From Kiloniellales bacterium (GTDB lineage: Bacteria > Pseudomonadota > Alphaproteobacteria > Kiloniellales > JAKSBE01), in NCBI GenBank assembly GCA_030066685.1, contig JASJBF010000039.1, positions 1 through 64,000 of the forward strand: a stretch of 64,000 nucleotides of DNA, read 5' to 3'. Shown piece by piece: positions 43,191 to 52,129 of the stretch. Numbering within the stretch: the stretch's first letter is position 1; each line of letters begins with the position of its first letter. Under the pieces are notes generated by a model. The model was not told the origin of the DNA, made no database searches, and saw only the letters and a list, made by a program, of their open reading frames with translations. The translations under genes were made by a program, and so were the position numbers.

Positions 43191-43318
43191 CCCCTCACCC
43201 AGCTCCGGCTAGGGCTCGGCTTTCGCCTCGCCAAGCCTCCTCAACCCGCGCGAAGCGCCGCGCGTACGCGCGCCCGTGGGAGAGGGTGGGAGCGGCGCAA
43301 GCCGCGAGCGGGTGAGGG
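43191..43318. repeat. Intergenic palindromic repeat, family A copy 6 (with insert)
   Basis: Reverse orientation: begins CCCCTCACCCAGCTCCGGCT and ends GCGAGCGGGTGAGGG. It carries the same extra GCGCGAAGCGCCGCGC stretch as copy 4. It lies downstream of phaR, before the convergent GGDEF/EAL gene. Confidence 0.78.
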
Positions 43319-43383
43319 CTTTCTCGCGGATGCTGCAGCGCCGGGATCTGCCTTGGGAAACCAATCCAACGGCCCAGGCTGGA

Positions 43384-45102
43384 TCACTCCGCCCCGGCCT
43401 GCGCCCACGGCGGGGTCAGGGTCGGCATACCGAAGTGGCGGCCCTGCAGCAGGTCGACGCCCAGGGCGCCGAGGAAGGCCGCGTCGGCGGCGTTCTCGAT
43501 GCCCTCGGCGACGGTGGTCAGGCCGAGGTCGCCGGCCAGCTCTAGCAGGCGCTGCAGGAAGACCTGCTTCTGCGGATGGCTGCGGATCCCGGTCGAGAAG
43601 GCGGCGTCGATCTTGACTAGGTCGGCGTCCAGGGCGACCAGCTGGGCGGCCGAGGTGCAGCCGGCGCCGAAGTCGTCGATTGCGACCCGGACCCCCAGGT
43701 CGTGGAGCCGGCGCACGAAGCCGGCCGCCTCCTCGAGGTCGTGCAGCGAGGCGGTCTCGGTGATCTCGACGATCAGGCGTGGGCCCAGCTCGGGGCGGCC
43801 CTCGAGGGCACGCGACAGGGCGGCGGACCACCCGGGGTCGGCGGCGGTCAGTCCGGAGATGTTGAAGGCCAGAGTGATCGCGGGATCGCGCTCCAGCTCG
43901 GCCAGGCTCAGCTCCAGCACCCGGCGGTCGATGCCGCCCATCAGGCCGAGCGGCTCGATCTGGGCGATGAAGGCGCCGGCCGCGGTGACCCGGCCGTCGG
44001 GCTCGCAGCGGCGCAGCAGGCCCTCGTGGAAGCGGACGGCGCCGGAGCGCGGATCGACCACCGGCTGGAAGGCCAGGCGCAGGCGCTCTTCCTCCAGGGC
44101 CTCGCGCACCTCGCGCGCCGCCCGCAGCGCCCGGGCGTGGTTCTGGCGCTGCGCCGCCGCCGGGCGGTAGAGCGCCACGGCCGCGCCGCCCGGCGCGCGC
44201 GCCCGCGCCAGGGCCTGCTCGGCCCGGTTCAGGGCGTCGCGGCCGCTGCGCGCCTGGGCGGGGACCAGGACTACGCCGGCCGAGAGCCGGGCGCTGACCG
44301 AGCCGTCGGCCAGGCGCACCGGATCGCGCTGCAGGACCGCGACGATCCGCTCCAGGGTCAGGCGCGCCGCCTCGGCGTCGCAGCGCCCGAGCAGCAGCCC
44401 GAAGCGGTCGCCGGCCAGGCGCCCGATCACGTCGCCGCCGCGCAGGTGGCGGTCCAGGCGGCGGCCCATCTCCAGAAGGACGGCGTCGCCGACCTGCGGC
44501 GCCGCCGCGCCGGCCGACCAGTCGATCCCCAGGACCGCCACGGCGCTGCACCAGCCGGCCCGCTCGCCGGCGGCGAAGACCCGGTCGAGGGCCTGGTGCA
44601 GCGGCTGGCGCCGGAGGTCGCCGGTGGCCGGGTCGTAGAGCCCCTGCTGGGCCAGTTCGGTCGCCCGAGCCGCGCCCTCGGAGACCAGGCGCAGGGAGCC
44701 GGCCAGGCGGACCGCCCGGCCGCGCGGGTCGGCGAAGGCGGCGCCGCAGTCGTGGACCCAGCGCAGGCCGCCGTCGGCGCCGCAGAGGCGGTACTGGCAG
44801 TCGTAGGTCCGGCCGCCGTCCAAGTGCTGCGCAAGAGCGGCCAGGCGGCGCGGCAGGTCCTCGGGATGGATCCAGGCGTTGAGCTCGGCGCCCCTGACCG
44901 GCAGGGCCGGCGGGTCGGCGGGAAAGAGCCTGGCAGCGCGCCCGGCCAGGGTCAGGCGGTCGCTGGCAAGGTCCCATTCGTAGAAGACGTCCCCCGAGGC
45001 CTCCAGGGCGGCCTCCAGGGCGGCCCGGCGGCGGCTCAGGTCGTCGGCGGCCTCGCCGGAGGCCGGCTGCCGGACGTCCGTCTCTGCTCCTGCCTGAAGC
45101 AT
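43384..45102 (-). CDS. PAS-GGDEF-EAL protein, probable c-di-GMP phosphodiesterase
   Basis: 572 residues from the ATG at 45102. A PAS-like domain comes first (about 25-140, with FYEWDLASDRLTLAG and WIHPEDLPRRL). A GGDEF-like domain follows (about 145-305) whose signature reads RLAGDRFGLLL, so the GG(D/E)EF site is lost and it is unlikely to make c-di-GMP. The EAL domain (about 325-560) has EGLLR for ExLxR, LAFNISG, IEITETAS, VAIDDFGAGCTSA, VKID, AEGIE and LLQGRHFG; the metal and catalytic residues look intact. No signal peptide or membrane helix, so cytosolic. Confidence 0.87.
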   Translation of the reverse strand: MLQAGAETDVRQPASGEAADDLSRRRAALEAALEASGDVFYEWDLASDRLTLAGRAARLFPADPPALPVRGAELNAWIHPEDLPRRLAALAQHLDGGRTYDCQYRLCGADGGLRWVHDCGAAFADPRGRAVRLAGSLRLVSEGAARATELAQQGLYDPATGDLRRQPLHQALDRVFAAGERAGWCSAVAVLGIDWSAGAAAPQVGDAVLLEMGRRLDRHLRGGDVIGRLAGDRFGLLLGRCDAEAARLTLERIVAVLQRDPVRLADGSVSARLSAGVVLVPAQARSGRDALNRAEQALARARAPGGAAVALYRPAAAQRQNHARALRAAREVREALEEERLRLAFQPVVDPRSGAVRFHEGLLRRCEPDGRVTAAGAFIAQIEPLGLMGGIDRRVLELSLAELERDPAITLAFNISGLTAADPGWSAALSRALEGRPELGPRLIVEITETASLHDLEEAAGFVRRLHDLGVRVAIDDFGAGCTSAAQLVALDADLVKIDAAFSTGIRSHPQKQVFLQRLLELAGDLGLTTVAEGIENAADAAFLGALGVDLLQGRHFGMPTLTPPWAQAGAE

Positions 45103-45415
45103 CGTCGTTCTACCTGATGCGATCCGGCACGCCTTCTGGTGCCGCAGGTCAAGATACGCCGCCACCTTTAATAAAGTTTGAATTAAATACCCAAATAGAA
45201 ACAGTCATGGTTAATACAAACCTATACTTCGCGTATAATTCTCGTCGATTTGAGTGGATCGACGAGGCGACAATTGCTATACATCAGGGATCGGCGCGCG
45301 AATTCTTAACAGAGGCGACCGAGAGCCCGAAATTATCTACAATTTTAAGAAAATCGGGCGTAGAATGGGAGGATAGAGAGATCCCGCGAATTCCCGCAAG
45401 GGACCTGCGAGGCCT
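45103..45415. promoter_or_regulatory. AT-rich upstream region with promoter and leader hairpins
   Basis: A sharply AT-richer island between divergent genes. TTAATA (45211-45216), 17 bases, then a perfect TATAAT (45234-45239) form a plus-strand promoter. Directly after it CTCGTCGA (45241-45248) pairs with TCGACGAG (45259-45266), and later a GCCCGA/TCGGGC pair could form (about 45330-45360). The region can also be read as a 70-100 codon ORF ending in an ATGA overlap with the next gene; its codons are unlike the neighbours'. Confidence 0.45.
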
Positions 45416-45850
45416 ATGAACCAGCTTCCCGCCATCGTCCACGGCCCGGGGCCGAAGCCGCCGCTGCGGTCCGGCGCGACCGCGCTGGTGCCGCTGGAGC
45501 CGGCGCGCGGCCCGGCGCTGCCGCAGGGACCCCTGGCCGAGCGCTTCGAGGTGCAGCGCGCGGGCGCCGAGGCCCGGCGCGGCTTCGGCCGGGACACCGG
45601 GCCCCTGCTCGAGGAGCGCCCGGGCGAGACCGGCTTCGTGCTGGCGCCGCGCGGCGAGGTCCTCGGCGGCGCGCCGGCGCAGCGCGGCAGCAGCCGCCTG
45701 GCCGCGCAGGTCTACGCCCAGAGCCGCCCCGACGCCGGCCCGGAGGCCCATGGCCGGGCCCTGGCCCAGGGCAGCGAGGCCTACCGCAAGGCGGGCGCCG
45801 AGCCCTCCCTGCAGGCCGAGCCGGCCCGGCTCTTCGATCTTTCCATCTGA
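45416..45850 (+). CDS. Hypothetical protein (144 aa)
   Basis: Gly/Pro/Arg/Ala-rich, with no membrane helix or signal. The C-terminus (LAAQVYAQSRP, then EAYRKAGAEPSLQAEPARLF) has the look of small alphaproteobacterial proteins of unknown function that end in a YRKAGAEP-like motif; this is from memory and not a family assignment. The N-terminal 80 residues are probably disordered. It has an AT-rich leader with its own promoter. Confidence 0.6.
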   Translation: MNQLPAIVHGPGPKPPLRSGATALVPLEPARGPALPQGPLAERFEVQRAGAEARRGFGRDTGPLLEERPGETGFVLAPRGEVLGGAPAQRGSSRLAAQVYAQSRPDAGPEAHGRALAQGSEAYRKAGAEPSLQAEPARLFDLSI

Positions 45851-45939
45851 CCCCGCGACCCTGGTCGCAATTCGGCAGCCGCGTTGCTAACCTCCCCCGC
45901 CGCCGACGGGCGCGGCCTTGGGAGGGGTGAGCGGAAGCC

Positions 45940-46923
45940 ATGAAGATCTGCATCTACGGCGCCGGCGCGATCGGCGGCCACCTGGGCGCCGTCCTGGCCG
46001 GGGCCGGGGCCGAGGTCACCCTGATCGCCCGGGGCCCGCACCTCGAGGCGATCCGCGCGCGCGGCCTCAAGCTGATCACCGCCGAGGACGAGCGCGTCCT
46101 GCGCCTGCCCGCGACCGACGACCCGGCGGCGGCCGGGCCCCAGGACTACGTGATCCTGGCCCTCAAGGTCACCTCCCTGCCCGCGATCACCGGCGCCATC
46201 CAGCCCCTGCTGGGCCCGGAGACCGCCATCGTCTCGGCCCAGAACGGCCTGCCCTGGTGGTACTTCCACCGGCACGGCGGGCCGCTGGAGGGCCACCGCC
46301 TGACGAGCCTCGATCCCGAGGGCGCGCTCTGGCGCCACCTGCCGCCGGAGCGCTGCCTGGGCTGCGTGCTCTACGCCGCGGCGGAGATCACCGAACCCGG
46401 CGTGGTGACGGTCAGCCTGGCCCACCGCTTCCCCGTCGGCGAACCGGACGGCAGCCGCTCGCGCCGGGTCCGGGTCCTGGCCGAGGTCTTGGCCGCGGCC
46501 GGCCTCGACGCCCCGGTCCGCGCGCGGATCCGCGACGAGATCTGGACCAAGCTCCTGGGCAACCTGACCTTCAACCCGATCTCGGTCCTGACCCAGGGCA
46601 CCATGTCGGGCCTGGCCCGGGATCCCGGCACCCGCGCTGTGATGCGCGACATGATGGTCGAGGCCATGCGGGTCGGCGAGGCCCTGGGCGTGCGCTTCGA
46701 CATGGAGATCGAGGAGCGGCTGCGGGCGGGCGAGCGGATCGGCCCCTTCAAGACCTCAATGCTGCAGGACCTGGAGCGCGGCCGGCCCATGGAGATCGAT
46801 GCCCTGGTCGGCGCGGTCGCCGAGATCGGCGACCTGCTGGAGATCGAGACCCCCCTGATCGACGCGGTCCGTGCCCTGACGATCCACCGCGCCCGCCTGG
46901 CCGGCTGCTATCCGCCGGCCTGA
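45940..46923 (+). CDS. 2-dehydropantoate 2-reductase family protein
   Basis: 327 residues, PanE/ApbA family. Ketopantoate reductase makes pantoate for CoA synthesis with NADPH. Seen: the N-terminal Rossmann motif MKICIYGAGAIGGHLGAVLA, IVSAQNGLPWWYFHRH, and the C-terminal KLLGNLTFNPISVLTQGTMS with the catalytic Lys/Asn region and PFKTSMLQDLERGRPMEIDA. The family includes paralogues of unknown substrate, so panE itself is not certain. The ATG at 45940 follows GGAGGGG. Confidence 0.88.
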   Translation: MKICIYGAGAIGGHLGAVLAGAGAEVTLIARGPHLEAIRARGLKLITAEDERVLRLPATDDPAAAGPQDYVILALKVTSLPAITGAIQPLLGPETAIVSAQNGLPWWYFHRHGGPLEGHRLTSLDPEGALWRHLPPERCLGCVLYAAAEITEPGVVTVSLAHRFPVGEPDGSRSRRVRVLAEVLAAAGLDAPVRARIRDEIWTKLLGNLTFNPISVLTQGTMSGLARDPGTRAVMRDMMVEAMRVGEALGVRFDMEIEERLRAGERIGPFKTSMLQDLERGRPMEIDALVGAVAEIGDLLEIETPLIDAVRALTIHRARLAGCYPPA

Positions 46924-47015
46924 GGCCGCCTTCAGGCCTTCGTTAAGCCGGCCCTGCTAGACCTGGAACGACGGGAGCGATCCTCGTCGCCGATCCCTCG
47001 TCCGGGAGCCCTCGC

Positions 47016-47582
47016 ATGACCGAACACCCCGCCCTCGAGGACGAGCTCGACTGGCTCGACCGGCATTCCGAGTGGGCCCGCTTCGGGGCCATCGCCGCCA
47101 TGTTCACCGCCGCCCCGGCCGTGGGCTACCTCCTGGCCCTGGTCGCCGGCCCGGGATCGGACTTCGCCGTCGCCGCGGGGGCCATTGCCCTGCTGCTGAC
47201 CCTGGGGCTCGGCTATGCCCTGTGGTCGAGCTACACCAAGGCGGTGCTGGTCCACGGCGTCTTCGGCGGCCTGATCGGCGCCGGCCTCCGCTTCCTCTTC
47301 TCGCGCGACCGGAAGGACCTGGAGAGCGCGAAGAAGAGTCTGGCCGAGGCCTTCACCGACCGCGAGCGGGCGCTGGAGATCAGCCGCAAGATCCGCGGCA
47401 AGGCGGCGGTCTTCCTCTGGCTCGGCCTCGGCTTCGGCCTCTGCGCCGGCCTGGTCGTCGCGATCGCCGGCAGCGCGCTGGGCTTCGGCGCCACCCTCGG
47501 CCTCTACGGCGCCAGCGGCGCGCTCTACGGCTTCGTCCTCAGCCGCCTCGGCCGCGCCGGCTACATCCTGATGCTGGAGTAG
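47016..47582 (+). CDS. Hypothetical membrane protein (188 aa)
   Basis: An acidic N-terminus (TEHPALEDELDWLDRHSEWA), two helices (about 22-44 and 48-68), a third (about 75-95) and two more in GKAAVFLWLGLGFGLCAGLV and GSALGFGATLGLYGASGALY. In between lies a charged cytoplasmic segment, SRDRKDLESAKKSLAEAF. I recognise no family. It is convergent with the M48 protease gene; the 13-base gap leaves little room for a separate terminator. Confidence 0.7.
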   Translation: MTEHPALEDELDWLDRHSEWARFGAIAAMFTAAPAVGYLLALVAGPGSDFAVAAGAIALLLTLGLGYALWSSYTKAVLVHGVFGGLIGAGLRFLFSRDRKDLESAKKSLAEAFTDRERALEISRKIRGKAAVFLWLGLGFGLCAGLVVAIAGSALGFGATLGLYGASGALYGFVLSRLGRAGYILMLE

Positions 47583-47595
47583 CGGGACCGCCCTC

Positions 47596-48618
47596 TCAGC
47601 CCAGGTTGCGCAGGCGGGCGATCCGCTCCGGCATCGGCGGGTGGGTCGAGAAGAGCGCGGTCGAGCGCTCGGAGAACTTGCGCAGGGGGTTGGCGATGAA
47701 GAGGTGCTGGACCGCCCGGTTGGCGCCCTCGAAGCGCTCGGCGCTGCCGTCGATTTTCTCCAGGGCGCCGATCAGGCCGAGCGGGCTGCGGGTCAGCTTC
47801 ACCGCCGTGGCGTCGGCCAGGTACTCGCGCTCGCGCGAGATCGCCATCTGCACCAGCTTGGCGGCCAGCGGCGCCAGGATCGCCACCGCGAGAACCACCA
47901 GCATCACCAGCGCCACCGCCCCGCCGCCGCCTTTGCCGCGCCGGCGGGACCTGCCGATGCGGCCGTAGCGGAAGCCGCGGAACACGGTGTCCGTGACCAG
48001 GGCGATCAGGCCGACCACCACGCCGATGGCGGTGGCGTAGAGCACGTCGTTGTTGGCGATGTGGCTCATCTCGTGGGCGACCACGCCCTGAAGCTCGCGC
48101 CGCTGCAGCTTGTCCAGCAGGCCGCGGGTCACCGCGACCGCCGATTTCTCGGGCTTGAGGCCGGCGGCGAAGGCGTTGAGCGCCGGGGTCTCGATGACGA
48201 AGACCCGGGGCTTCGGCAGCCCGGCGGCGATCGCCATCTCCTCGACCACGTTGTGGAGCTGGGGCTCCGCTTCCTGCGTCACCTCCTCGGCACCGGTCAT
48301 GCCCAGAAGGATGCGGTCGCCGAACAGCAGGGCGACCAGGATCCAGATCACGCTCAGGAGGGTCATGACCCCGGCGGCGCCGAGGCCCCAGGCGCTGGGC
48401 GCGATGAAGAGCTCCCAGGGCGAGAGCGCCGCGTCCCGGCCGGCCCCGCCGCGGTCGATGAACTCGGCCGCCCAGCCCAGCACGTAGCCGACGAGACCGC
48501 CGATCGACAGCATCACCAGGCAGAGCCAGAAGGTGTTGCGTTCGTTGCGCCGGATCGCCGCATAGAAGTCGGTGCGACTGAGGCCCACCGCGGCCGCGTC
48601 GGCGCTCGACATCGCCAA
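47596..48618 (-). CDS. M48 family membrane metalloprotease
   Basis: 340 residues. HtpX-like zinc protease with two N-terminal helices (about 32-52 and 75-98) and others near 205-225 and 240-265. Seen: the zinc motif ELQGVVAHEMSHIANNDVLY (HEMSH), FVIETPALNAFAAGLKPEKS before it, and a downstream REYLADATAVKLTRSPLGLI with the third zinc ligand (Glu/Asp). The C-terminal FSTHPPMPERIARL is a further M48 signature. It sits just downstream of lemA; LemA/M48 pairs are common. Confidence 0.93.
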   Translation of the reverse strand: MAMSSADAAAVGLSRTDFYAAIRRNERNTFWLCLVMLSIGGLVGYVLGWAAEFIDRGGAGRDAALSPWELFIAPSAWGLGAAGVMTLLSVIWILVALLFGDRILLGMTGAEEVTQEAEPQLHNVVEEMAIAAGLPKPRVFVIETPALNAFAAGLKPEKSAVAVTRGLLDKLQRRELQGVVAHEMSHIANNDVLYATAIGVVVGLIALVTDTVFRGFRYGRIGRSRRRGKGGGGAVALVMLVVLAVAILAPLAAKLVQMAISREREYLADATAVKLTRSPLGLIGALEKIDGSAERFEGANRAVQHLFIANPLRKFSERSTALFSTHPPMPERIARLRNLG

Positions 48619-48621
48619 GTC

Positions 48622-49185
48622 CTAGCGCAGGTCGACGGCGACCGGCCCGGTCTCGGCCTCGGCGACCTCGAAGTAGCTCGCCCGCCGGAAGCCGAAGACG
48701 CCGGCGACCATGTTGCTGGGAAAGGACTCCACCGCGTTGTTCAGGCTCATGACCGAGTCGTTGTAGTGCTGGCGGGCGAAGGCGATGCGGTTCTCGGTCG
48801 TGGTCAGCTCTTCCTGCAGGCTCATGACGTTCTGGTTGGCCTTGAGGTCCGGATAGTTCTCGAAGACCGCGAAGAGCTTGCCCAGCGCGGCGCCCAGCAT
48901 GCCCTCGGCCGCCATCGAGGCCTCGCGCGGGCCGTCGTGGGCGGCCATGGCCTTGGAGCGGGCCTCGACCACCTCGCGCAGGGTCTCCTGCTCGTAGTCC
49001 ATGTAGTCCTTCACGACCTCGACCAGGTTGGGGATCAGGTCGTAGCGGCGCTTGAGCTGGACGTCGATCTGGCGCCAGGCGTTCTCGGACTGGTTCCGCT
49101 TCGCCACCAGGCCGTTGTAGAGCAGGATCACGGCACCGGCCAGGACGGCCAGCGCCACCAGGAGGACGATGAATTCGGTGGACAT
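48622..49185 (-). CDS. lemA: LemA family protein
   Basis: 187 residues. One N-terminal helix (about 5-26, VLLVALAVLAGAVILLYNG) and then a helical domain with LVAKRNQSENAWRQIDVQLK, RRYDLIPNLVEVVKDYMDYE, SLQEELTTTENRIAFARQHY and NDSVMSLNNAVESFPSNMVA. The family function is not settled. It has a GGAG site nine bases before the ATG at 49185. The M48 gene begins three bases after its stop, so the two form an operon. Confidence 0.93.
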   Translation of the reverse strand: MSTEFIVLLVALAVLAGAVILLYNGLVAKRNQSENAWRQIDVQLKRRYDLIPNLVEVVKDYMDYEQETLREVVEARSKAMAAHDGPREASMAAEGMLGAALGKLFAVFENYPDLKANQNVMSLQEELTTTENRIAFARQHYNDSVMSLNNAVESFPSNMVAGVFGFRRASYFEVAEAETGPVAVDLR

Positions 49186-49273
49186 GGTCTTAAGCTCCAT
49201 CGAGCTGCGAGGCCGCGGACTCGGCCAAGCCGTGCGCCGGGGTCCGGCGCCGGCGGCTTCGGCGACTCGAACC

Positions 49274-52036
49274 TCAGGTCTTGGAAAGTTCACCCCGTTC
49301 CGGCGCCCGGGGCAAGGCGCCAGCGTCCGCCGACGCCGCCGCGTCCTCCTCGCCGGCGCCGAAGTCGAAGAGATCGCCGCCGTCCATCTGGTGCAGCGCG
49401 AGCCGGACCGCGTCCTGGACCGCGTCGGGCACCGCCTCCTGGGCGCCGAGCCGCCGCCCGGCACCGGCCTCCCGCGCCTCGGCGAGCGGCGGCGCGGCCG
49501 CCGGGCTTTCCGTGACCCCGGCGCCGTAGGACAGCGGATCCGAAAAGAGCTCGATCGCGTCCAGGTCCTCGGCCGGCGCCTTGCCCTCCTCGAGCGGCGG
49601 CGGCGCATCGGCGCTTTCGGGCGGGGTGACCTCAGGCGCCGGCAGGGGCATCTCGGCCGGCTGGGTCAGCTCGAGCACCTCTTCCTCGTCGAGTACCGAG
49701 CGCGTGGCGGCCACGACTTCCTGGGCCTCCGCCACGGCCGCCGCGGCATCTTCCCCCGCGCCGCCGCGCGACGGCAGGATCCGGCTGCCGGCGCGCAGCA
49801 CGCCGGCCATGGCCGAGCGCAGGATGCCGCCGCCGGACGCCGGCGCCTCGGTCTCCGAAAACGTCGCGGTCGTCCCGACCTCGGGGATCGCCGGCGGGGG
49901 CGCCGGGGCCTCGGACGAGAGCGTCGGCTCGGGCGAGTCCGGTGACGGCGCGTCTTCCACCAAGTCTTCGGGTGCCGGCGGCGGGTCCACCGTCTCGACC
50001 GGGGCCTCGATGGCGGCCTTGATGGCAGCCCCGTCCGGGATCTCGAGATCGGCCTCCGGGGCCTCGGACGGCGGCGCGGTCTCGGGACCCTCGAAGAGCT
50101 CCAGCGGCAGCGCCTCTTGCGTCGCCGGAGCGGCCGAGGGCGCCGCGGCCTGGGGAGCGGCCGGCAGCTCCAGGCCGGCCTGCGAGGCGAGTGCGGCGAA
50201 ATCCGGAACCGTGACCTCGGGCAGGGCCGCCTCCCCCTCAGCTCCGTCCAGATCGGCCGGATCGGGCATCGAAGGCATCGTAGCCTCGGGCTCTAGGGGG
50301 TCGAGCGCCTCCACCGGGCCCGACGCGGGCCATGCCGGAAGCTCGGGCGGCCCGATGGCCGGCTCGGGCAAGGGCGGGTCGGGCAAGGGTGGCTCGGGCA
50401 AGGGTGGCTCGGGCAAGGGTGGCTCGGGGGCCGTCTCCGATGGGGGCTCCGCCGCCACGCCGGCCCAGGTCTCCGCCCAGGTCTGGACGCCGGCCCCGCT
50501 GTGCGCCGTCGCGGCCGGTTCAGGGATCGGTTCGGGGATCGGTTCGGGGATCGGCGCCACGACCGGCTCGGGCGTCGGCTCGGGCGTCGGGGCCACCGGC
50601 GGATCGGAGGGCCGGCCCGCCGGCCCCAGGGGGATGTCCGCCTTTGGCCTGCCCTCGGCGCCCGCGTCCGGGGATTCCGCCGGAGCGGCCGGCGCCGGCT
50701 CCATCGACGCATCGCAGGGGACCGCGCCCGGCACCACGGCGCCGGGCTCGACCTCGGCCGCGGGGACCGGCTCGGCCGCGCCCGAGGGAGGCTGCGGGCC
50801 GCTGCGGCGCAGCTCCGGCACGACGGTGGGGGCCGGCATCACCGCGGCGAAGGCCGTATGGTCCTGCGCGCGGGCCGCCTTCGGTGGCTCGGGGGGCTGC
50901 GGCTGGGGATCGGGCGGCGCCGCGGCCTCAGGCCTTACCGGCCCGGAGACGGCCGGCGGCGCGGTGGCCGTTTCCGGGGCAGAGCCAGCGTCCGGAACCA
51001 GGATCCCGGAAGCCCGAGGCTCCGGAGCCGGAGTCTCGGGAGACTGAAGTTCCGGCACCTGGAAGTCCGGCACCTCGAACTCCGGGACCGGGGGCGCCGG
51101 AACGACGGCCGCGGGGAGCGCAGTCGGCGCCGAAGGCTCGTCACGCCGGGGCGCGGGCGCCGGGCCTGCGCTCTCTGGCGCCGCCTCGAGAGTCTCGGAG
51201 GTTTCCGGCCTTGTGGCCTCAGCCGGCTCTTCCGCCTCGGGCAGGCCCGTTGCCCGCGCTTCGGCAGGCGGCGGGGTCGTCGCTTCGGCCTTGGCCGGGA
51301 AGTCGGGCAGGGCGGACGCAACCTTCTTCACCAGGTCGGCCGCAGAGCAGGGCTCCTCGGCAGGCGCCGCCGCGGGGGCCGGCGCCGATACCACGCCCTG
51401 GGCCTCCAGGTCCTGCAGGATCTCCTGGACCGGGAACTCGGGTTCCGGCGCCGCGCCGTGCGGCGCGGGCCTCGGCTCACTGGGTGCCGGCCCGGTCGCG
51501 ATCCCCCCGGCCCGAGCCGGCGCCCGGGCCGAGCGGTCTCCGGCCGGTTCTCGCTGGGCCGGCTCTTTCCGGACTTGCTCGGGCTGGGCGGGGCAGGCCG
51601 CCAGGCCGTCGTCGCTGGGCAGCGCCGGCGCCTCGCCGAGCTCGGTCAGGGCCTGGGCCAAGTAGTCGCCCGGCAGCAGGCTGCCGTCGGGCATCAGCAG
51701 GTGCAGGGTCGGATGGGTCTCGGCGATGCCGACGAAGCCTTGGAACACAACCTCGCCGCCGTTGTCGAAGCACAGCACCATGTCGTCGCCGCGGCGCCCG
51801 AGCGCAGGCAGGCCGAGGTCGAAGCTGAGCTTGACGAAGAGCTGCGGGTAGATCGGGTAGACCTGCCTGCGCCCGGCCGGCGGCACCTCGACCCCGTAGA
51901 GGCTGAGGTGCGCCGCGGCCCCGGCTTCGGCCTCCGCCCTGCCGTCGGCGGAGACCCGGCCCGCCGCACGGCCCCCGGGGGCGGGCCCGGCAGCGGGCGC
52001 CGGCCCTTTCTCGGCGGGACTGAGTCCCTCTGCCAT
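49274..52036 (-). CDS. Large Pro/Ala/Glu-rich disordered protein (920 aa)
   Basis: Residues about 40-135 form the only folded-looking part: LSLYGVEVPPAGRRQVYPIY, DDMVLCFDNGGEVVFQGFVG and LLMPDGSLLPGDYLAQAL. Such an acidic-strand/DGG/DGS pattern is reminiscent of the N-terminal prefix of large type I-secreted adhesins (BapA-like), but this is an inference. Some 700 residues of Pro/Ala/Glu low complexity follow, with short tandem units (PEPI, PPLPEP). A mixed C-terminus (residues 810-920) has VPDAVQDAVRLALHQMDGGD. No signal peptide or membrane helix is seen. GGAG precedes the ATG. Long open frames on other strands are shadows of its composition. Confidence 0.65.
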   Translation of the reverse strand: MAEGLSPAEKGPAPAAGPAPGGRAAGRVSADGRAEAEAGAAAHLSLYGVEVPPAGRRQVYPIYPQLFVKLSFDLGLPALGRRGDDMVLCFDNGGEVVFQGFVGIAETHPTLHLLMPDGSLLPGDYLAQALTELGEAPALPSDDGLAACPAQPEQVRKEPAQREPAGDRSARAPARAGGIATGPAPSEPRPAPHGAAPEPEFPVQEILQDLEAQGVVSAPAPAAAPAEEPCSAADLVKKVASALPDFPAKAEATTPPPAEARATGLPEAEEPAEATRPETSETLEAAPESAGPAPAPRRDEPSAPTALPAAVVPAPPVPEFEVPDFQVPELQSPETPAPEPRASGILVPDAGSAPETATAPPAVSGPVRPEAAAPPDPQPQPPEPPKAARAQDHTAFAAVMPAPTVVPELRRSGPQPPSGAAEPVPAAEVEPGAVVPGAVPCDASMEPAPAAPAESPDAGAEGRPKADIPLGPAGRPSDPPVAPTPEPTPEPVVAPIPEPIPEPIPEPAATAHSGAGVQTWAETWAGVAAEPPSETAPEPPLPEPPLPEPPLPDPPLPEPAIGPPELPAWPASGPVEALDPLEPEATMPSMPDPADLDGAEGEAALPEVTVPDFAALASQAGLELPAAPQAAAPSAAPATQEALPLELFEGPETAPPSEAPEADLEIPDGAAIKAAIEAPVETVDPPPAPEDLVEDAPSPDSPEPTLSSEAPAPPPAIPEVGTTATFSETEAPASGGGILRSAMAGVLRAGSRILPSRGGAGEDAAAAVAEAQEVVAATRSVLDEEEVLELTQPAEMPLPAPEVTPPESADAPPPLEEGKAPAEDLDAIELFSDPLSYGAGVTESPAAAPPLAEAREAGAGRRLGAQEAVPDAVQDAVRLALHQMDGGDLFDFGAGEEDAAASADAGALPRAPERGELSKT

Positions 52037-52098
52037 ACCTGGCTCTCCGCTGGGCGTGAAGACTGAGAATCCGGGCCGCAGGCTAGGTCAAGGCCCTG

Positions 52099-52129
52099 AA
52101 AAATCCTTTAAGGCAAAGATCCCTTAAGG
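52099..52129 (-). terminator. Candidate terminator after the DUF72 gene
   Basis: On the minus strand CCTTAAGG (52129-52122) and CCTTAAAGG (52113-52105) can pair with one bulge, followed by TTTTT (52103-52099). The hairpin includes the DUF72 stop codon. Confidence 0.4.

Noticed and set aside
45117-45419. 100-codon ORF in the AT-rich island as a confident gene
   Set aside because: Rare-codon use, no ribosome site, and a perfect -10 element inside it; kept only as an open question in findings.
50332-52066. Plus-strand Arg/Gly-rich frames opposite the 920-residue protein
   Set aside because: Composition is that of frame-shifted GC-rich DNA (Arg/Gly/Pro), while the minus-strand frame has a ribosome site and a folded-looking domain.
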